Assembly: GCA_016859345.1 (NCBI GenBank) | Contig: CM029119.1 | Coordinates: forward strand, 11,474,896-11,538,895 | Reading direction: 5' to 3' | DNA length: 64,000 nucleotides | Origin: Istiophorus platypterus | Lineage: Eukaryota > Chordata > Actinopteri > Istiophoriformes > Istiophoridae | Shown here: positions 1 through 13,339 of the stretch, piece after piece | How the letters are laid out: each line of letters begins with the position of its first letter | Position numbering within the stretch: position 1 is the first letter of the stretch | Notes under the pieces: generated by a model | Database searches by the model: none | Seen by the model: the letters and a program-made list of their open reading frames with translations, nothing else | What the model was told of the DNA's origin: nothing | Position numbers and translations under genes: made by a program

Positions 1-705
1 GTAAATAAAAGCAATAGAGGAGGGGAGAAAGAAGCTCCTGTAGCTTGCTCCAGCTGAACAAGGGGGTTGTGCATGTTTTTTTTGTTTTTTTTTTAAGTGT
101 GTGTTTGTGCATGCACATGTCGGTGATGAGCTCAGCACCGTTGATTCAGTAACCTTATCTCATCAGCTCAGGAAAATGCAGTTTCTATTATATTTGATGG
201 AGCAATCATGAAATCAACAATGAATTTCAAATGTAACTGCAAGAAATGGAGCTGAAACATACATGCAGGTGACACTTACACTCTGTTGCAACATGGCTGG
301 CTCCTTTCAAGCAAAATAAATCACTGTAAGATCAAAACAAGACGTAGAATTGCTGATTAAAAAATATTGTTTCATGTCATCATGCTGTTAGATGCACGAA
401 AACAAACATTATGACACTAATTCCTCTGTATCTGCTCTCAGCAGTGTTGTCAAACAGCAGCAATGAGGAAATGTGTGCACAGTGTAGCACCAAAGTGCTG
501 TGAATCTGCCTACCAACACACCTAGACCAGGCAACACCATGAAAGCAGACTATTCCGCTCAGTGATCACTGATGTGCTTTATCTGGATGAGGTGAAGGCA
601 GTGTTTGTGTTAGCCGGCTGGGCTTCAGCCAGCAGTGTTAGGGAGCAGGGAGGAAGGGAAAGGGATCGCCGTCTCTGGTTCTCATCCAGTGTGTCTGTTG
701 TTTAG
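1..705. other. Gene-free flank left of candidate exon
   Basis: Single-copy sequence with T-runs at 77-94. The last part (600-700) is GC-richer and leads into the candidate exon's pyrimidine-rich acceptor. Nothing else supported. Confidence 0.5.
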
Positions 706-821
706 GCAGCCGGTGGAAGAAGAGGCACCCCGCCGCTCAGGGCCCTCCAAACCTGAGCCCACACAGACCAGACCAAAGCAGGGAAGCTCCAAGCTGGCCT
801 CTCCCCGGATTGCCTCAGCAG
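706..821 (+). CDS. Candidate internal exon, unknown gene
   Basis: A 116-bp segment lies between a plausible acceptor (tgtctgttgtttag) and a CAG|gtacctgag donor. In one frame it reads without stops: one base completing a codon, then QPVEEEAPRRSG...KLASPRIASA. The peptide is Pro/Glu/Arg/Lys/Ser-rich and looks like a disordered linker. A second frame is also open, which weakens the case. If the donor is ignored, the frame ends two codons later at TGA (827-829). I do not recognise the protein, and no partner exon was found to the right. It is on the strand opposite to vti1a, so it would belong to another gene or transcript. Could be chance in a GC-rich island. Confidence 0.3.
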
Positions 822-3685
822 GTACCTGAGAGTTTACTGGGGGCTGGCAGCGTGTTATCGTGCCTGCCGTGGGGACACCTGCCTCTGATGCCGCCCTGGT
901 GATTCTAATCTACAGGACCCTTTAATAAGATGATGATAGGCTGTGCTGCTGCCGCTGCTCTGAATGATGGAGCAGGAGCATGCAGGGGTTCCTGTCGGTG
1001 CTATTTATTTTTGTTATGGGTTTTGCATGTTCACCTCTGCTCCACGTACAGTTGTGGTTTGGTACAACTGGGGATTGTCTCATCCACGCACTCGCATGTC
1101 TTAGAGCATGGAGGAAGCCAGAGGCATCACCAGTCTGTGATCACAAGACTTCAGCTCTCCGCTGTAGTCGTCATAAGCCTTGATGATAAATCCATACACC
1201 AGCCTCAGCAAGTCTGAATTGTTTACCATCACATTTAATGCCAGCAACAATCAAATTGGACCAGATTTAATCATAATTCTATCTCCATGAGCAGTTCAAG
1301 CTATTGAAAAGGCAAAAGACAAATACTTTTAATTATTCAAACGGTATTTTAATAATTTATGATATTATGTCACCTTACTGATAGTTTCACTGTGACTTGT
1401 GCACCGTTCCCACAACTTTGAAAACAAATTATTATAAGTGCTCAGCAAATTTGTTGCTGCTGGATACCATATGTATGTGTGCTTTGGCATTATCCTTCCT
1501 TTTTCAAGCAATTTCTACACAGGACATAAACAAAACATTATGTTTATGAAAAAAAAAAACAACCCTCAAACCATTTATTGTTGCCTTGAAATATATGTAG
1601 ATATATACAATATGTGTACAATATATGCCAATTAATTTTATTTGTATAAGTCATGCTATTTTGTAAATATTTAGGATGGCACTCTTATAGGCCTATTTAC
1701 AGGTTTAAGCTTTAATCATTTTTTAGTTTAAAAGGATTCTAAACATAAGATGAATAATTAAACAGTTGATCCATAGTCAATAAACACTGTTTGAATATGG
1801 AGCGTGCATAGAGCTTTTATAAAGAGGGGTTACTGTTTAATATCAATAATCTCATAATTCTTCTGAATCCCACTGCGCATATGTTTTTTGGTTTACAAGT
1901 GAAAAAATAAAGGAAATAGAAGCTTTATAATTAAATGAACATATGTATAGTCTGAAATACCTATTTATACACAACCTACATAGAAAAAATATCTTAGAGA
2001 TCAATATTTTATATTGATTTGTTCTTTTTAGGCAATTGTGTGTTTTTTTTCAAAGTGCAGCTCTATTTGAATGCTTGTTTACTCAGTTTTGACAACTTTT
2101 ACTCTATTTTTGTAATGAAAGTATCCAGCAACTCTGTTTGCTTCTAATCCGTAGTCGGGAAAAAAAAGAAGCACAATACCTGGTTAAATAAAGTCTACGT
2201 AACTTCTCAAAGAAACACGTTTTCAAAAAAAAACCTCACACAGACCACCAAACTACATTGAGAAATCACCTACGTTTCTGTGAACACCCTCATTGTTTGA
2301 TCTCAAGCAGAGAAGGTAGCAGCAGCACACAGTGCACATCCTCTTTGTTTGCAAACAGTTAATTACCCATCATGCATCCATGTTGTCAGCCATAGCAGCT
2401 AAAAGGTCTCTCGTTGCTGATTAACATATTACGGCTGGACATTTTCCCTTTTTTTTCCTCACAAAAATATGCTTGTTTTATGGTACCTGTGGGTTGATTT
2501 ATTCCAGTTCACTTGATAATAAGAGAAACTTAACATTTAACTTTAGTTGCATATACTCAAGTGCAAATTTCCTCTATTGTTGGGAGAGATGCTGTTAAGC
2601 ATTTTGGCATTTATTACCAGTACAGCTCATATAAATTCTGTCACGGGGAATAATACTGTGGTTAGCCATAATTACATGTATACTAATGGTCCTCATCATT
2701 TTTTGGAATGGACAGGATGGAGGAATAGATGTCTGATTTACCTGATTATGAAAAGACTGTTTCATGCTGTATATTATTCATTAGAGTAAAAGCAAATCAG
2801 ACAACAAATATCTAGATTGTGCTTGCATTTGTGTGTCAGTGGTTAATTCTGTTTTCTTGAATAGTGTACTTATTACTGTGCTTGTTAAATTCACCACATC
2901 ACTTTTCTCCATGAAGAACACTTCTGTACTTATTTTAACTATTCAGAGCAAATCTTTGCTCAGTCACTGCCGGCTTGGGATTTGTATTTTCGATGCATCA
3001 AAACACAGGAAATGATGAGGAAAGAGTTACTTTCTTGAAAAAAAAAAATGCATGTACAGTGCACTGTAGAAATATATATATTTATTTTTCTTCTTATTGT
3101 ACTTTGACACAATAGGAAAATTCATTTGAAAATAAAAGCTTTGTATGCAGGAATCGCATTCACAAGTCCTTCAGAAATTAATTTGAAAGCATGTTTTGAT
3201 GACGAAAGCTCAAAGGGTAATATATTTTTCACATACAGAAACTGCTGGAATTGTTATCAGCGGAAATCTGTGCACATGTACTGCTGGAAAACATTGCTAC
3301 TGAAAATATGGCAAACAAATATTTTTCATAAATATATTTGCTGTCTGCGTTTGTAATCCACAACACAAATCAAATCGAAGACAGTTGAGGAAGAGAATAA
3401 AAGTGTCATTAAGAGTGAGTCACACCGGCCAGTGACTCTGCACTCACCTAAAATTAATGTTACCCCCCTGAGACGTTAATATAACGCTAATATAACAAAC
3501 AGCTCAACAAACATTTCATTAGGTTAAAAGTTTATGAATCAATAATCAAAATATATCAAATCTCTCGAATAAAGCCTCATTTTTTTTCCTTCCCAAAAAA
3601 ATCCCAGGAGTGCGATAAGGAATTTTCATGTGAACAGCCTGGACACTCATGATTAATGCAGGCACACTGCTTTTCATATCACTCT
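822..3685. other. AT-rich gene-free stretch
   Basis: After a short GC-rich shoulder (to about 1200) the sequence becomes strongly AT-rich with A/T homopolymers. No exon, repeat family or RNA gene recognised. Confidence 0.55.
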
Positions 3686-3721
3686 AGGTACTGGACTCAA
3701 ACAGGAGCTGAGTGTCTCTAG

Positions 3722-3971
3722 AACTCATCCACACAGCATCGTGGGAACCGTATCGGGCCAGCTACGTGAGCCGTCTCCCGTCGCCTCCAAAACAAACAGC
3801 CAAGCGTTTTTCAGAAATGGACGCGATAGTCATTAATCAAGGTCCGAGGCAGGTCCTGAACTCTCTAAACACGGAATCCTGCTGCAGATCTGCAGACTGG
3901 CACACAAACAGCTCACCTGTCCGTCACGGCAGCATCTCACAGGGAGAGGCGAGCCAAGCCTCTGCTGGCTG
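3722..3971 (+). other. CpG-retaining open block, possible exon or CNE
   Basis: A 250-bp block is bordered by gtgtctctag on the left and GGCTG|gtaaatg on the right, open in one plus frame and with many CpGs (atcgtggg, gtatcggg, ctacgtgag, ccgtctcccgtcg, gacgcgatag). The peptide is not recognised. A conserved non-coding element is equally likely. Confidence 0.2.
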
Positions 3972-6161
3972 GTAAATGTTACTTAAAGGTCAATGGTATA
4001 CATGCCAGTGGTTTGGTTGTTTGAGTCATATTTTCACACTGGCTTTACAGTGAAAGCATCAGGTGTCAGGTAACCAAAGGACATGTTTATACGCCAATTC
4101 ATCTCTTGATTGGGTAAGAAGATATAGTGTGTTTGTTTCTAGACCTGCTGTTAAGATGCAATGCAATGTCCAGTAATCCTCCTGCAGGCCCACATGAATG
4201 AACATAAGAGTTGGTATTTTCAAACAGAATATCACTGAAAGACTGTGTACTTAATCCAGAAAAGGAATCGTTGATGGATAAACCCCAAGTGTGTTCATCC
4301 TAAGAGCATGGACCCTTGTGATGAGATGGATATTAGCAGTTATGATTGCAGGATCCTGACAAATCATCAGCAGGTGAGCCACTAGAGCAGAAGTCAGACG
4401 ACAAGTTTGATCTGTGACTTTGTGTTTTTGTACCAAAACAAAAGCCAAAGGCAGATGCATTGGACAAATGAGGGGCAAAGAGAAAGTGGCTTCCTGTTGA
4501 CCCCTGCTTTGTGTCTGAGGAGCACATCGGAATTCCCTTTCTCAGACAGTCTTATATGTGGGACCCTCCACATCTTTAGGCTTTTAATGGGGAGAAACCC
4601 CTTTCTGATTGTTTGTTAAGAGACTGGGAACATCTCATAGAAGGTAATCCTTGAACAGGAAGCAAGAGGCCTTATTGTTGGAGGAGAAAAAAGAAAGAAG
4701 TGTCTTCTACATGTTCCTGACAAATGGGGGCCATAACTAAAATCACAGTGAGGGCAAGTTGACCTTTCGAGGGCATGAACAAAGTCACTATGCGAGGGAT
4801 GGAGGCATGTTGTTTTCGTGTGAACACGTGTGATTTTTGTGCAAAGTTTTCTGCACATTTCTACGCTGTTTTTATGTCTAAATTGCCATGTACATTCATT
4901 TTGAGCTTTACTGGGGACTTATCATATTAATTTCCTGTTTATCCAACTTTGTACAATGAATGAAATCCTATTCAAATAAAAAACAATATACTATGCTAGT
5001 CTTACTCATAGATGTGATACTTGAATTCCACTGTACATTCATAGAGTTCAGGGCTATTTTCCAAGATATTTGAGGCACTTTGGTATAGTTTTGGTTGAAT
5101 CAAATCACAACACAGAGAGGAATTTAATAAATTACAGCAAACTTGTAAGCTCTACAGTTTTTTTTTTTCATTTGAACTTGACACTACTGCTCATTTGCTG
5201 AGTTATAAAGGAGCGGCTGTTTTTCTTTCAGTGCTATAAATTCTTGGAAAAGCTTCAGTACAGAGAAATAATTTCATCTTTAACGCTCTACATGCACACT
5301 TATTAACGAGCGGCACAATGGAGACATGACCTTGAGTCAAATGAGTCGCTTCTCAGTACAAATCAGAGCAACGTCGTGTTCATTTGGCTATGTTTTCATT
5401 AACAGAATGGAAGCCGGGGCCATTAATGAGACATCAGTCTATGTTCTTTGTACAATATGAGTCAAAAGAAAGCTAAACATCGTCCAAGGTTAAGCTGTGA
5501 GCAGGTTATAGTTGATGCAAAGGATCATATCTCTGCAGTCACATATTGCTCCCATTATCTCCTAACAAAGACAACAGGAAAACAGCATGTGTGCCAGTGA
5601 GCTACAGCCTAATGTATATCAACTCTTTTTCTTTTCTTTATTTGTCAAAAAGATCAAGGTTGTTTTTACTTTGTAAAATTGATGTGATAAAAACTCAACC
5701 TTTATTAATTAGTTTACATTTATGAATAAGGTAAAGGTTGGGGAGTGTAAATTAGCAGCCGCTATGTACAAAACATTGTTTTTTTTGTTTTTTGTTTTTT
5801 TTACTTTGGTTGTGTTTTCGTATATCAGGCTACTTTGTGCCATCAACACCTGTTAATATGCATATGTTCCATTTCAGTACGTATATATTTGAAATCTGTA
5901 TAAAAAGGTGTTTACCAGCACAGAAATATTCTGTATTCAATAACAGCATTTCTTTTTCTTTTTTTTTTTTAATCAGCATATGCGTTACACACCAGGTTAC
6001 ACCTCAGGCTCTATAAACCTCAAACTTGGTGCTTGTATTATGTATAACTGTGAATAACTCAAACTTATACCTTGTTGGGGGCAGGTGGATCAGCCATAGA
6101 ATAATAGCTAGTAAACCCATGACAGCATTGGTGTATGACACAAGCCAGATGATAACAGAAG
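3972..6161. other. Gene-free stretch
   Basis: AT-rich single-copy sequence with T-runs (5158-5169, 5779-5800, 5956-5970). No supported feature. Confidence 0.5.
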
Positions 6162-6652
6162 AAGTATTTCAGATCCTTTGCTTGAGTAAAACTATAAATG
6201 CCACTGTGTAAAAATACTCCACTGCATGTAAAAATACTCCACTGCATGTAAAAATCCTGCATTCAAAAAGTATTATCAGTAAAATATACTTGAGTAAACG
6301 TACTCATTATGCAAAATAACCCCTTTCAGAGTGTTATATAATTACATTATTATATTGGATTACTATTACTGATGAATTAACATGTAAGAAGCATTTTAAA
6401 GTTGTAGTCAGCTGAGAGAGAGGTAATGTTAACTACTTAGTAGATTGATGTATCTCTCAATAAATTCTAAGTATAATACTTAATTTATAAAACTGCATGA
6501 TATTTAAGTTATCATGCTGTAAGTTTTGTATATAAACTCTTAATCTTCAAATTCCCATCTGAATACTAATGGAATAGAAGTATAAAGTAAGATAAAATGG
6601 TGATACTTAAGTAAACTCCATATACCTCAAAAGTGTACAGTACTTGAGTAAC
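6162..6652. mobile_element. Fish MITE-like interspersed repeat
   Basis: It starts aagtatttcagatcctttgc and ends gtacagtacttgagta, with aagtactcattatgcaaaata-type and tttcagagtgttatata words inside. I recall these from a very common non-autonomous repeat of spiny-rayed fish; superfamily not assigned. It has no coding capacity. Inside it a 20-bp unit (aaaatactccactgcatgta) is perfectly duplicated at 6211-6250. Confidence 0.65.
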
Positions 6653-8759
6653 ACCTCCTGTGGTTTGATGTATACGACAAGGATGCCTCAAAATTAAAAA
6701 CTATTGTAAGCAATATAAATTCACTTAACAAAACACTCGCATCCTGCATTACAATAAAAGTTTGTAGGCAACTAGCTTTAAGCCCACTACTACTGTATTT
6801 GTCAAAATGAAAATAATGTCCATCTATTGCCAGGTGAACTGAGGCAGGACCAGACATAAGAATTCAACGGCTGTTATTTTCTAGGAACAAGTCAGAAAAG
6901 CAGAGGCTGAAAAAGCTACAAGAAAAAAAAAAAATACACCAAACTACACATTTAGTGGTGTAATTCCTCTCTTTGTTGAAATGCTCTTTGTTGTCAGCAT
7001 GACACTCACTGTACGCTCACAGCTGCTATTAAAGGTCTGCCGGCCTTTTGTTTTAATGTTTACTCCGATGGAGGGATGTGAGTGTGTGAAGTTTAAGGGC
7101 ACATTTGGTTCAAATATTGATTACCTCTCAGGTATTCCCTTTTCCTTAAAATTGATCCCAAAATCGTTCATAATCATACAATTGTTATGTACTAGGTAGA
7201 TGAGATACTGCATGGACATGTTGTGTACACACAGACACACACACACACAAACACACCGATTAGGCCCCAAAGCCTCATGTATCAGCCCCAACTGGAGTTT
7301 TTTAGCTGCAGCCCTAGTGGTCTTCTTTGCGGATTCTAATTGAGAAATTAATGCAGAAAAATCAATTGGCCTCAAGTTTTGCGTCCAATAGACTCCTGAA
7401 GGCTTCAAGCAAGCAGCAATCAATGCTTTCCACACGGGTGGCTCCAACGCCCCCTCACTCTTTTGTTTATGTGTTCATTGCTGGAGGATTTGATATATGA
7501 ATTTCAATGATATAAACACTAATGAATTTTCCACCTTCCGTGATTCCCTGTGATACGCAATGTATATTCCGGGGCATGAAATGATGTCTTTGGTCGCTAC
7601 TTAAGTATCACTTAGCACAAAAAAGCTTTTTAAGAATTGGGATACAGTGTGTAGAAATTGTGCCCTCACTGGCAACACTTTTGAGCCTGCCTTATTTACA
7701 CTTCAAAATGAGGATCTTTTAACACTCTGTGATCATCCGCGGCATTGTTGGTGGATGAATTGGTGTGTTTTGTGTATCCCTCTTGCCTAGAGGACATCAG
7801 CTTATTTAGGGCCATTTTTAAAGCTCTGCACATCATCATCATCAGGTCATTGAAAAAGCAACCTTGAATTCCCTTTGACGCAACTGTTTTTTTTCCAGCA
7901 CTCAAACAGCATGAGTGTGCATCACCTTGTTACAACTCAAGGCAAAAAAAGCAAAACGGAGAAAAATGGCCATGAGAGAAAGATGTGACGCTAAAACCTT
8001 TAAGTAGTTTAGCAATTTCACCTCAAACACGTCTGTATTTTTTTTCTCCCTTTTCTGGTCAAAAAAGTCTCAACAAGAGGAAGATGGACATTTGCTCGTG
8101 GTTGTTGCATGGGGAAAAGCGAGTGCCATGTTCTTCTTTGTGCTCGTTAACCACCTTCCAAATTCATCATAAGCCCAGAGATCAGATCACAGTAATATTT
8201 GATCAATATTAATAAGGATAGGCAAACTCCTCCAGTAATTACCACAGTCTCTGGGCTTTGATTTCGACCATTACTAACGCCTCTGCATCTTTAGATTAAA
8301 AAAAGCGACCCCCTTTTATTTCATAACATTAAATCCCGACATGCATCTTCTAAAAGCTCTAATAAGACAAAGATAAGATTTGCATCCCCATACAAGTGTC
8401 TTTTTCAATTGATTATGAAGCCGCCATTGATGTGCGAGAAATTGATGTTTTCCTCTGTTCTTAAGGGCGGCTAATAGAAGGGGCGGGCTTCGAGGAGGAG
8501 ACTTTGCTACTTTGATCTTCAATCAGTAAAAAATCCCACTTCTTCTTTGTCAGACTATATTTGGTAAATAACAGTGACAATCTGCAGGGCCTAGAGATGG
8601 AGAGAGGGAGAGGAAGAGAGATGTGTTGAAGTGATAAAGAGGGGTTTGGTTAATGGGAAAAAGAGGGAGGACAGTGGGAGGAAAGGGTATAAAGAGGGAC
8701 ATACTGTATCTCACTTGTTAAATTTAGGGTGTTAAAAAGTGAGATAAGGCTTTAAAATT
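6653..8759. other. Gene-free stretch
   Basis: Single-copy sequence with a short CA run at 7228-7258. Sequence at about 7262-7460 is GC-balanced and non-repetitive, possibly regulatory. No exon recognised. Confidence 0.45.
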
Positions 8760-9035
8760 GCTCTCCCAAACCGAGCAAAGTATTTGCGAGGGCACCGACG
8801 GACTTTAGAGACTCAAGATGCCGGATTCACATTGAGTCGCCTCATGGGAAACATTTCTTACCTTGCTAATTTCGGGAGAGTCAGATTTCACACGACTGCC
8901 CTCGCGTTTGTGCGAGCGACGTTACGTTATGACACATACAGTAGGCTGCTAATTAATCCCCATGAAAAACAACAGGTGGATGTGAGAAAAGTAATAAATC
9001 ATTCAGCCAATATGGCTGCCAACTGGCCTGCGGCC
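8760..9035. promoter_or_regulatory. Candidate regulatory island
   Basis: A CpG-retaining, non-repetitive block (ggcaccgacgga, ctcgcgtttgtgcgagcgacgttacg) with a tgctaattaatcccc homeodomain-type cluster at about 8946. Part of a 149-codon chance frame. Ends at a T/CT run at about 9050. Confidence 0.3.
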
Positions 9036-9377
9036 TTCCCCTTGTTTTTTCTTTTTTTTTTCTCTCTCTCTCTTCATATGTCTGCGAAGAGGAATTGTTG
9101 GCGGACACGCACTCTGAACAGATGCACAAGATGTTATGTGTGTGTCCCACGCATATTTGGGCAGCACATCATTTGTCTGACATATTTTGTAGTCAAATTC
9201 TCAGCGACTGCAGTACACGGACCCCTGGCATGAGTAAACTAATCTTTTGCATATAGGCTTTGGGATATATGAATGCAATTCAAAAAATTTTTTTTTTTTA
9301 AATGTGCGACCGTAAAATTTCACAGGCAGAGAGAATCTGAAAATGTTAGATGGACTTATAAACTGGTTCTGTTCACA

Positions 9378-9840
9378 TTAAAAGAATGGGTCGACGTTCT
9401 GAAAAATATTCTGATTCGCATTCCTACAATGAGTTTGATGATAAGCTCGATACCACTCTGAGGTCTTTATGGTAATTATGTAGCTATAGCCAACTCAGCT
9501 TAGCATAAACACAAATACAGCGGTAAACAGCTAATGTGGTAGCCAAATCTGCCTAAGAGAGCTTCTCCAGCTCACGAACACATTATTTTGCTTCTGTTTT
9601 GTTTTTTACTTTGATATTGTACTGTCAAACAAACCAGATCTATCCTTTTAATTAGTGAGCTTTCCAGTTGCTGCTAGGTCAAAGGTAGGCTACCTGTTTG
9701 CTCTACCTGTTTATGCTAAAGGAGACTAACCTGCTGCTGGATTATCCATACAAGCATGCGCATTGTATCGATCATCTCTTTGCAAGAAAACAACTGAGCA
9801 TGTCTCCCAAAATGACAAATCATTCCCTATAAGCTTCATT
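9378..9840. mobile_element. Diverged foldback MITE with long inverted arms
   Basis: The left arm (about 9378-9590) and right arm (about 9640-9840) are inverted copies, now clearly diverged. Matching landmarks are gataagctcgatacc on the left versus gtatcgatcatctc on the right, cagcttagcataaac versus gtttatgctaaagg, and ccagctcac versus gtgagctttcc. The words match an abundant non-autonomous fish repeat. The centre (9590-9640) is T-rich. No transposase. Confidence 0.7.
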
Positions 9841-11769
9841 ACACTTTCAGCCACATTAATGATCATATAAACTAACTTTAAGGTGCGATATCTTGAAAAC
9901 AACATGTAAAAGAAACACTGAATTTGCATTGTAGCGTGTCTCCAATTAATATGAGAGCTGTTACGTATGCCAAGACAAAAATCGCGCTTTAAGTTTTATG
10001 TTGTTTTTTCGGCCTTAGACTTGTGTCTTTTGACAGAGACCCAGTCAGGTAAAGTGTACACGTGGCCGGAGAGAAGGTGAGAAACACCTGTTAGAGTCAC
10101 GAAGGGGACAAGTTCTGGATGCGAGATCAACAGGTGAAGTTGAGAGTAGAGCAATTATGCAGTGGAAACTGCTTGAACTGTATAAATATATATATAAATA
10201 TGTTTGATTAAAACTATAAGGGGGAAAAGAAGACAATTCCTGCAAAGAAAGAAAAATCCAAAGCCACATTAAGATAAAGAAGGAACAAATAAGCTACCGT
10301 TAATGAGAAACAGGAGAAGGTTCAGTAACAAAGGCTTGAATAGAAAGTTGATTTTATTTTTTTTTGTTTGTTTTAAAGCCCACAGTTTAGTTAAAAGGGA
10401 CATGAGACCGGAGGTGGGAGCTGCGATGGAGAGCTGGATAGTCAGAGCTGGAGATAAGGCCGGAGACAGAGGGAGCTCAGTGGGAGGTTGTGGAGTGGCT
10501 AGGGGCAGGCTCCAGGCAGAGGAGAGGGCAGGGAAGGAATCCCCGCCCAGGATCAACAACAGCATACTCGATAAACCCCTACAGACACCAGGGAGAAAAC
10601 CTAATATGCCTTCAACACATGCACGCACTCATTTACAAATGTTTACAACCTTTAAGGAACAAAAAAGGGTGATTTGATGCCGTTCGATATCAACCCGTAA
10701 CGGCCAAATGGCAAACTGGGGATAAACCTGAAACAGAGGGCATATACAGCAGACATTTGTTTATTTTTTGGTCTTTAATATTAGTTTTTTAGATTTTCTG
10801 CCCCCCCACACACACACACCTTTTCAAATGTCAAACTACTGAGAACAATCAACAGAACAAGGTTTGGTTCAGCTTCTGCAGTAGCATATAAATGCTATGC
10901 TTCGCCTTAAAAATGCTGCACCTTTTATAAAACTTTAAAAACATAAGAAGGTTATTCAAGTTACAAACTCACAATGTCACAAATCACAAAATCTCTTGAA
11001 AAGTGGACATTTTATGGAACATCCCCTACAAGTTAGACACAGACTGAGAAGTCCAGAGGATGAAAAGAAAGCTCAGAAACTTAGGCTGTAAAAACTTATA
11101 GGGTTATAGAAATATGGCAGGTTTTTTTTTCATACAATGTGAAGTTAAAACTGCAAGTTGGAGCTTTGAATAGCAAGTTGTAAACCCAGGTCAGATACAG
11201 AAACAAATCATTTACAGATGTAAGTGTGTATTTTGGCCTGAGCAAACGTAATGTATAGAGGCAGTGAAAACATTTTTCAAAAGTTGTTCAAGACTTGATT
11301 TTTATCTTCAGGGTAGCATATTAAAGAACATTTGATTTTCTTCCACGCTCTAAATCATTATTGTAAATCTAAAAGTCTTTTTACATATTAAAAATGTAAA
11401 TCTAACATCTTGATCAGAAAGCAGCTCTTGGTAAAGTGAATTTGAGTGAAAAACACTTTAATTTACCAAACATGACAAGTTTCAAAATTCTCTGACAGAA
11501 GATGAAGTAAATATACCTGATTATAATGATATTTTACTACTATGCATCTATTACAATAATTTTATGATGGATTACTTATTTTTTTAGTGTATACATGTTT
11601 AGTTGCATGTCTAATTTCCAAATAAGAAGATGACCTCTCCACAGTATAATCCTAGTATGATATTTATTTTATGAATCACAAGTAATTCATGAATATGGAT
11701 TAAAAGAAAAGTGAAAAGATTAAAAGCATTTCAGACAAAGTGGACTCTACTCATAAGTCTGACTTCATT
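9841..11769. other. Gene-free stretch
   Basis: AT-rich single-copy sequence with a short C/CA run at 10801-10819. Overlapping 120-codon open frames on both strands at 10269-10677 lack domains. Confidence 0.5.
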
Positions 11770-12740
11770 CTTTCTCTAAAATAAGTGGATTTAAGGTTGT
11801 GAATGTGGCGAGGTGCTGCCGCAGCTGCTGAAAAACTCCGGTGAGGACTGAGGGCTTCGTGTAGTGGTTACCGGCTCACTGAAGCCTCTGACCCAGCGAC
11901 CACCAGCCTCTCAAAAGTAACTCAAGCCAAAAGTGAACATAAGAGGTTCTTTCTTCCAACCCTGTTAAAGCCCGCATCCATAAAAAGCTCTGCTGGTTCA
12001 CTCAGTCTAAAGATGGCCGACTCCTCCAAACATCCCCGACCGAAAACTATTAAAACTCTTCAGAAAATTCCGCACAAGCGGTCCCTTTCTTAAACAATGT
12101 TTCATATAAAGTAATGAGGGCTTGATAAATGTGCGCTCCGGCTTATACAGCAGAAAGAATTAGGTTTTGATAAGCTTTTCAGTGCCTTAACACTCAAAGC
12201 AAAGCGCTGGAAAGCGCGCCCTTCAGCTCTGTCTTTCCTGAGTGGCTTAAACTCAAAACAGTGGCATTAAGACAGTCAAGATATAGAAGAAAACTTTGTC
12301 GTTATTCTCAGGGAATGAAAATTTCACAAGGGCTGTTGCTCTCCGATCCCTGCAGGTCCATTAGTGGCCCCCATACCCCACCACGACGGGAGAGAAAAAC
12401 CTGTGTCAAAAAGTCTGTTTTCTAACGGGGCCTCATCTGCATATTTGAATAATACATAGTGCTTATAAGCATATTAAATGGAATGTGGCCATGCGTCATT
12501 TGAAGGCAGAGATTAGACCTTCCCAGTTAATTATAAAGATGTCAAATGTCAGCGGATGAACCCACGCCCTGGGGTCACCCCCTTTAGTTTGGTGATTATA
12601 TGCACAAACTATAGATAAAGTGTCATCATACAGGCTATTAAGGTGCTGAGGCTTAAAGAGAGGCTTCCCCTTGCCTTTATTACTATGCAGAATCTGTCAG
12701 GGGAGGAAAACGAGACCACGCACTCTTAATGGTTTCTCAA
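11770..12740. promoter_or_regulatory. Long candidate regulatory block
   Basis: Nearly 1 kb with no simple repeat and no open frame of note. It retains CpGs (ccgcagctg, aaagcgctggaaagcgcgccc, gcgctccgg) alongside TAAT, octamer-like (tgcatatttgaat) and GATA words. The best-looking core is 12310-12690. Similar in texture to deeply conserved vertebrate non-coding elements; conservation not measured. Confidence 0.35.
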
Positions 12741-13265
12741 ACAGTTACTACACGCAGCCTTATATTTCCCTCACATACTTTGAAACAAAGATTAAATGGG
12801 TAGGCTCAACTGATGTTAACTTGCTAAATTAGCTGGCTTGGACCTTTAAGTTTCTAAAATCTTTTTTGAGATAAGGTGCCCTTGGCTGAGACAATAGTGA
12901 GGCTGTGCGTGTGAGCGCATGTGTGTATGTGTGTGTTGTGGGGGGGGGTTGTTTTGGTCATTACTGTACCATTAAGACCCAATCAGCTCAGCAGGGCAGC
13001 CTTGTGGAAAGCAGCGCGGGCCTGAGAGAGCACCTTGAGTTCACCTTGACAGGACCGCCAGTCAAACAGCGCAGCCCTCTCTGTGTTCCTGTCAATCTGA
13101 CTCCCCCTCTGAAGTTCATTTAAAGGGAGGAGCAGCGGCTCACTAGCTCCTAGCAGGTAAGAAGGGCCCATATTATCAGCCCTCAGAGAGAGCAGGGCAG
13201 AAGTCTGATGTGCTCTTTCAACTGTACTAAACTGTCTGTACTGTAGCTCAGCTCGCTGACTGACT

Positions 13266-13267
<2 letters not shown>

Positions 13268-13335
<68 letters not shown>
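13268..13335. repeat. (AC)34 microsatellite
   Basis: Uninterrupted dinucleotide run. A second, interrupted CA run lies at 13731-13780. The open frames across both are repeat artefacts. Confidence 0.98.

Positions 13336-13339
<4 letters not shown>

Noticed and set aside
8784..9233. 149-codon plus-strand frame
   Set aside because: No domain and it runs through a T/CT run; the first part is better read as a possible regulatory island.
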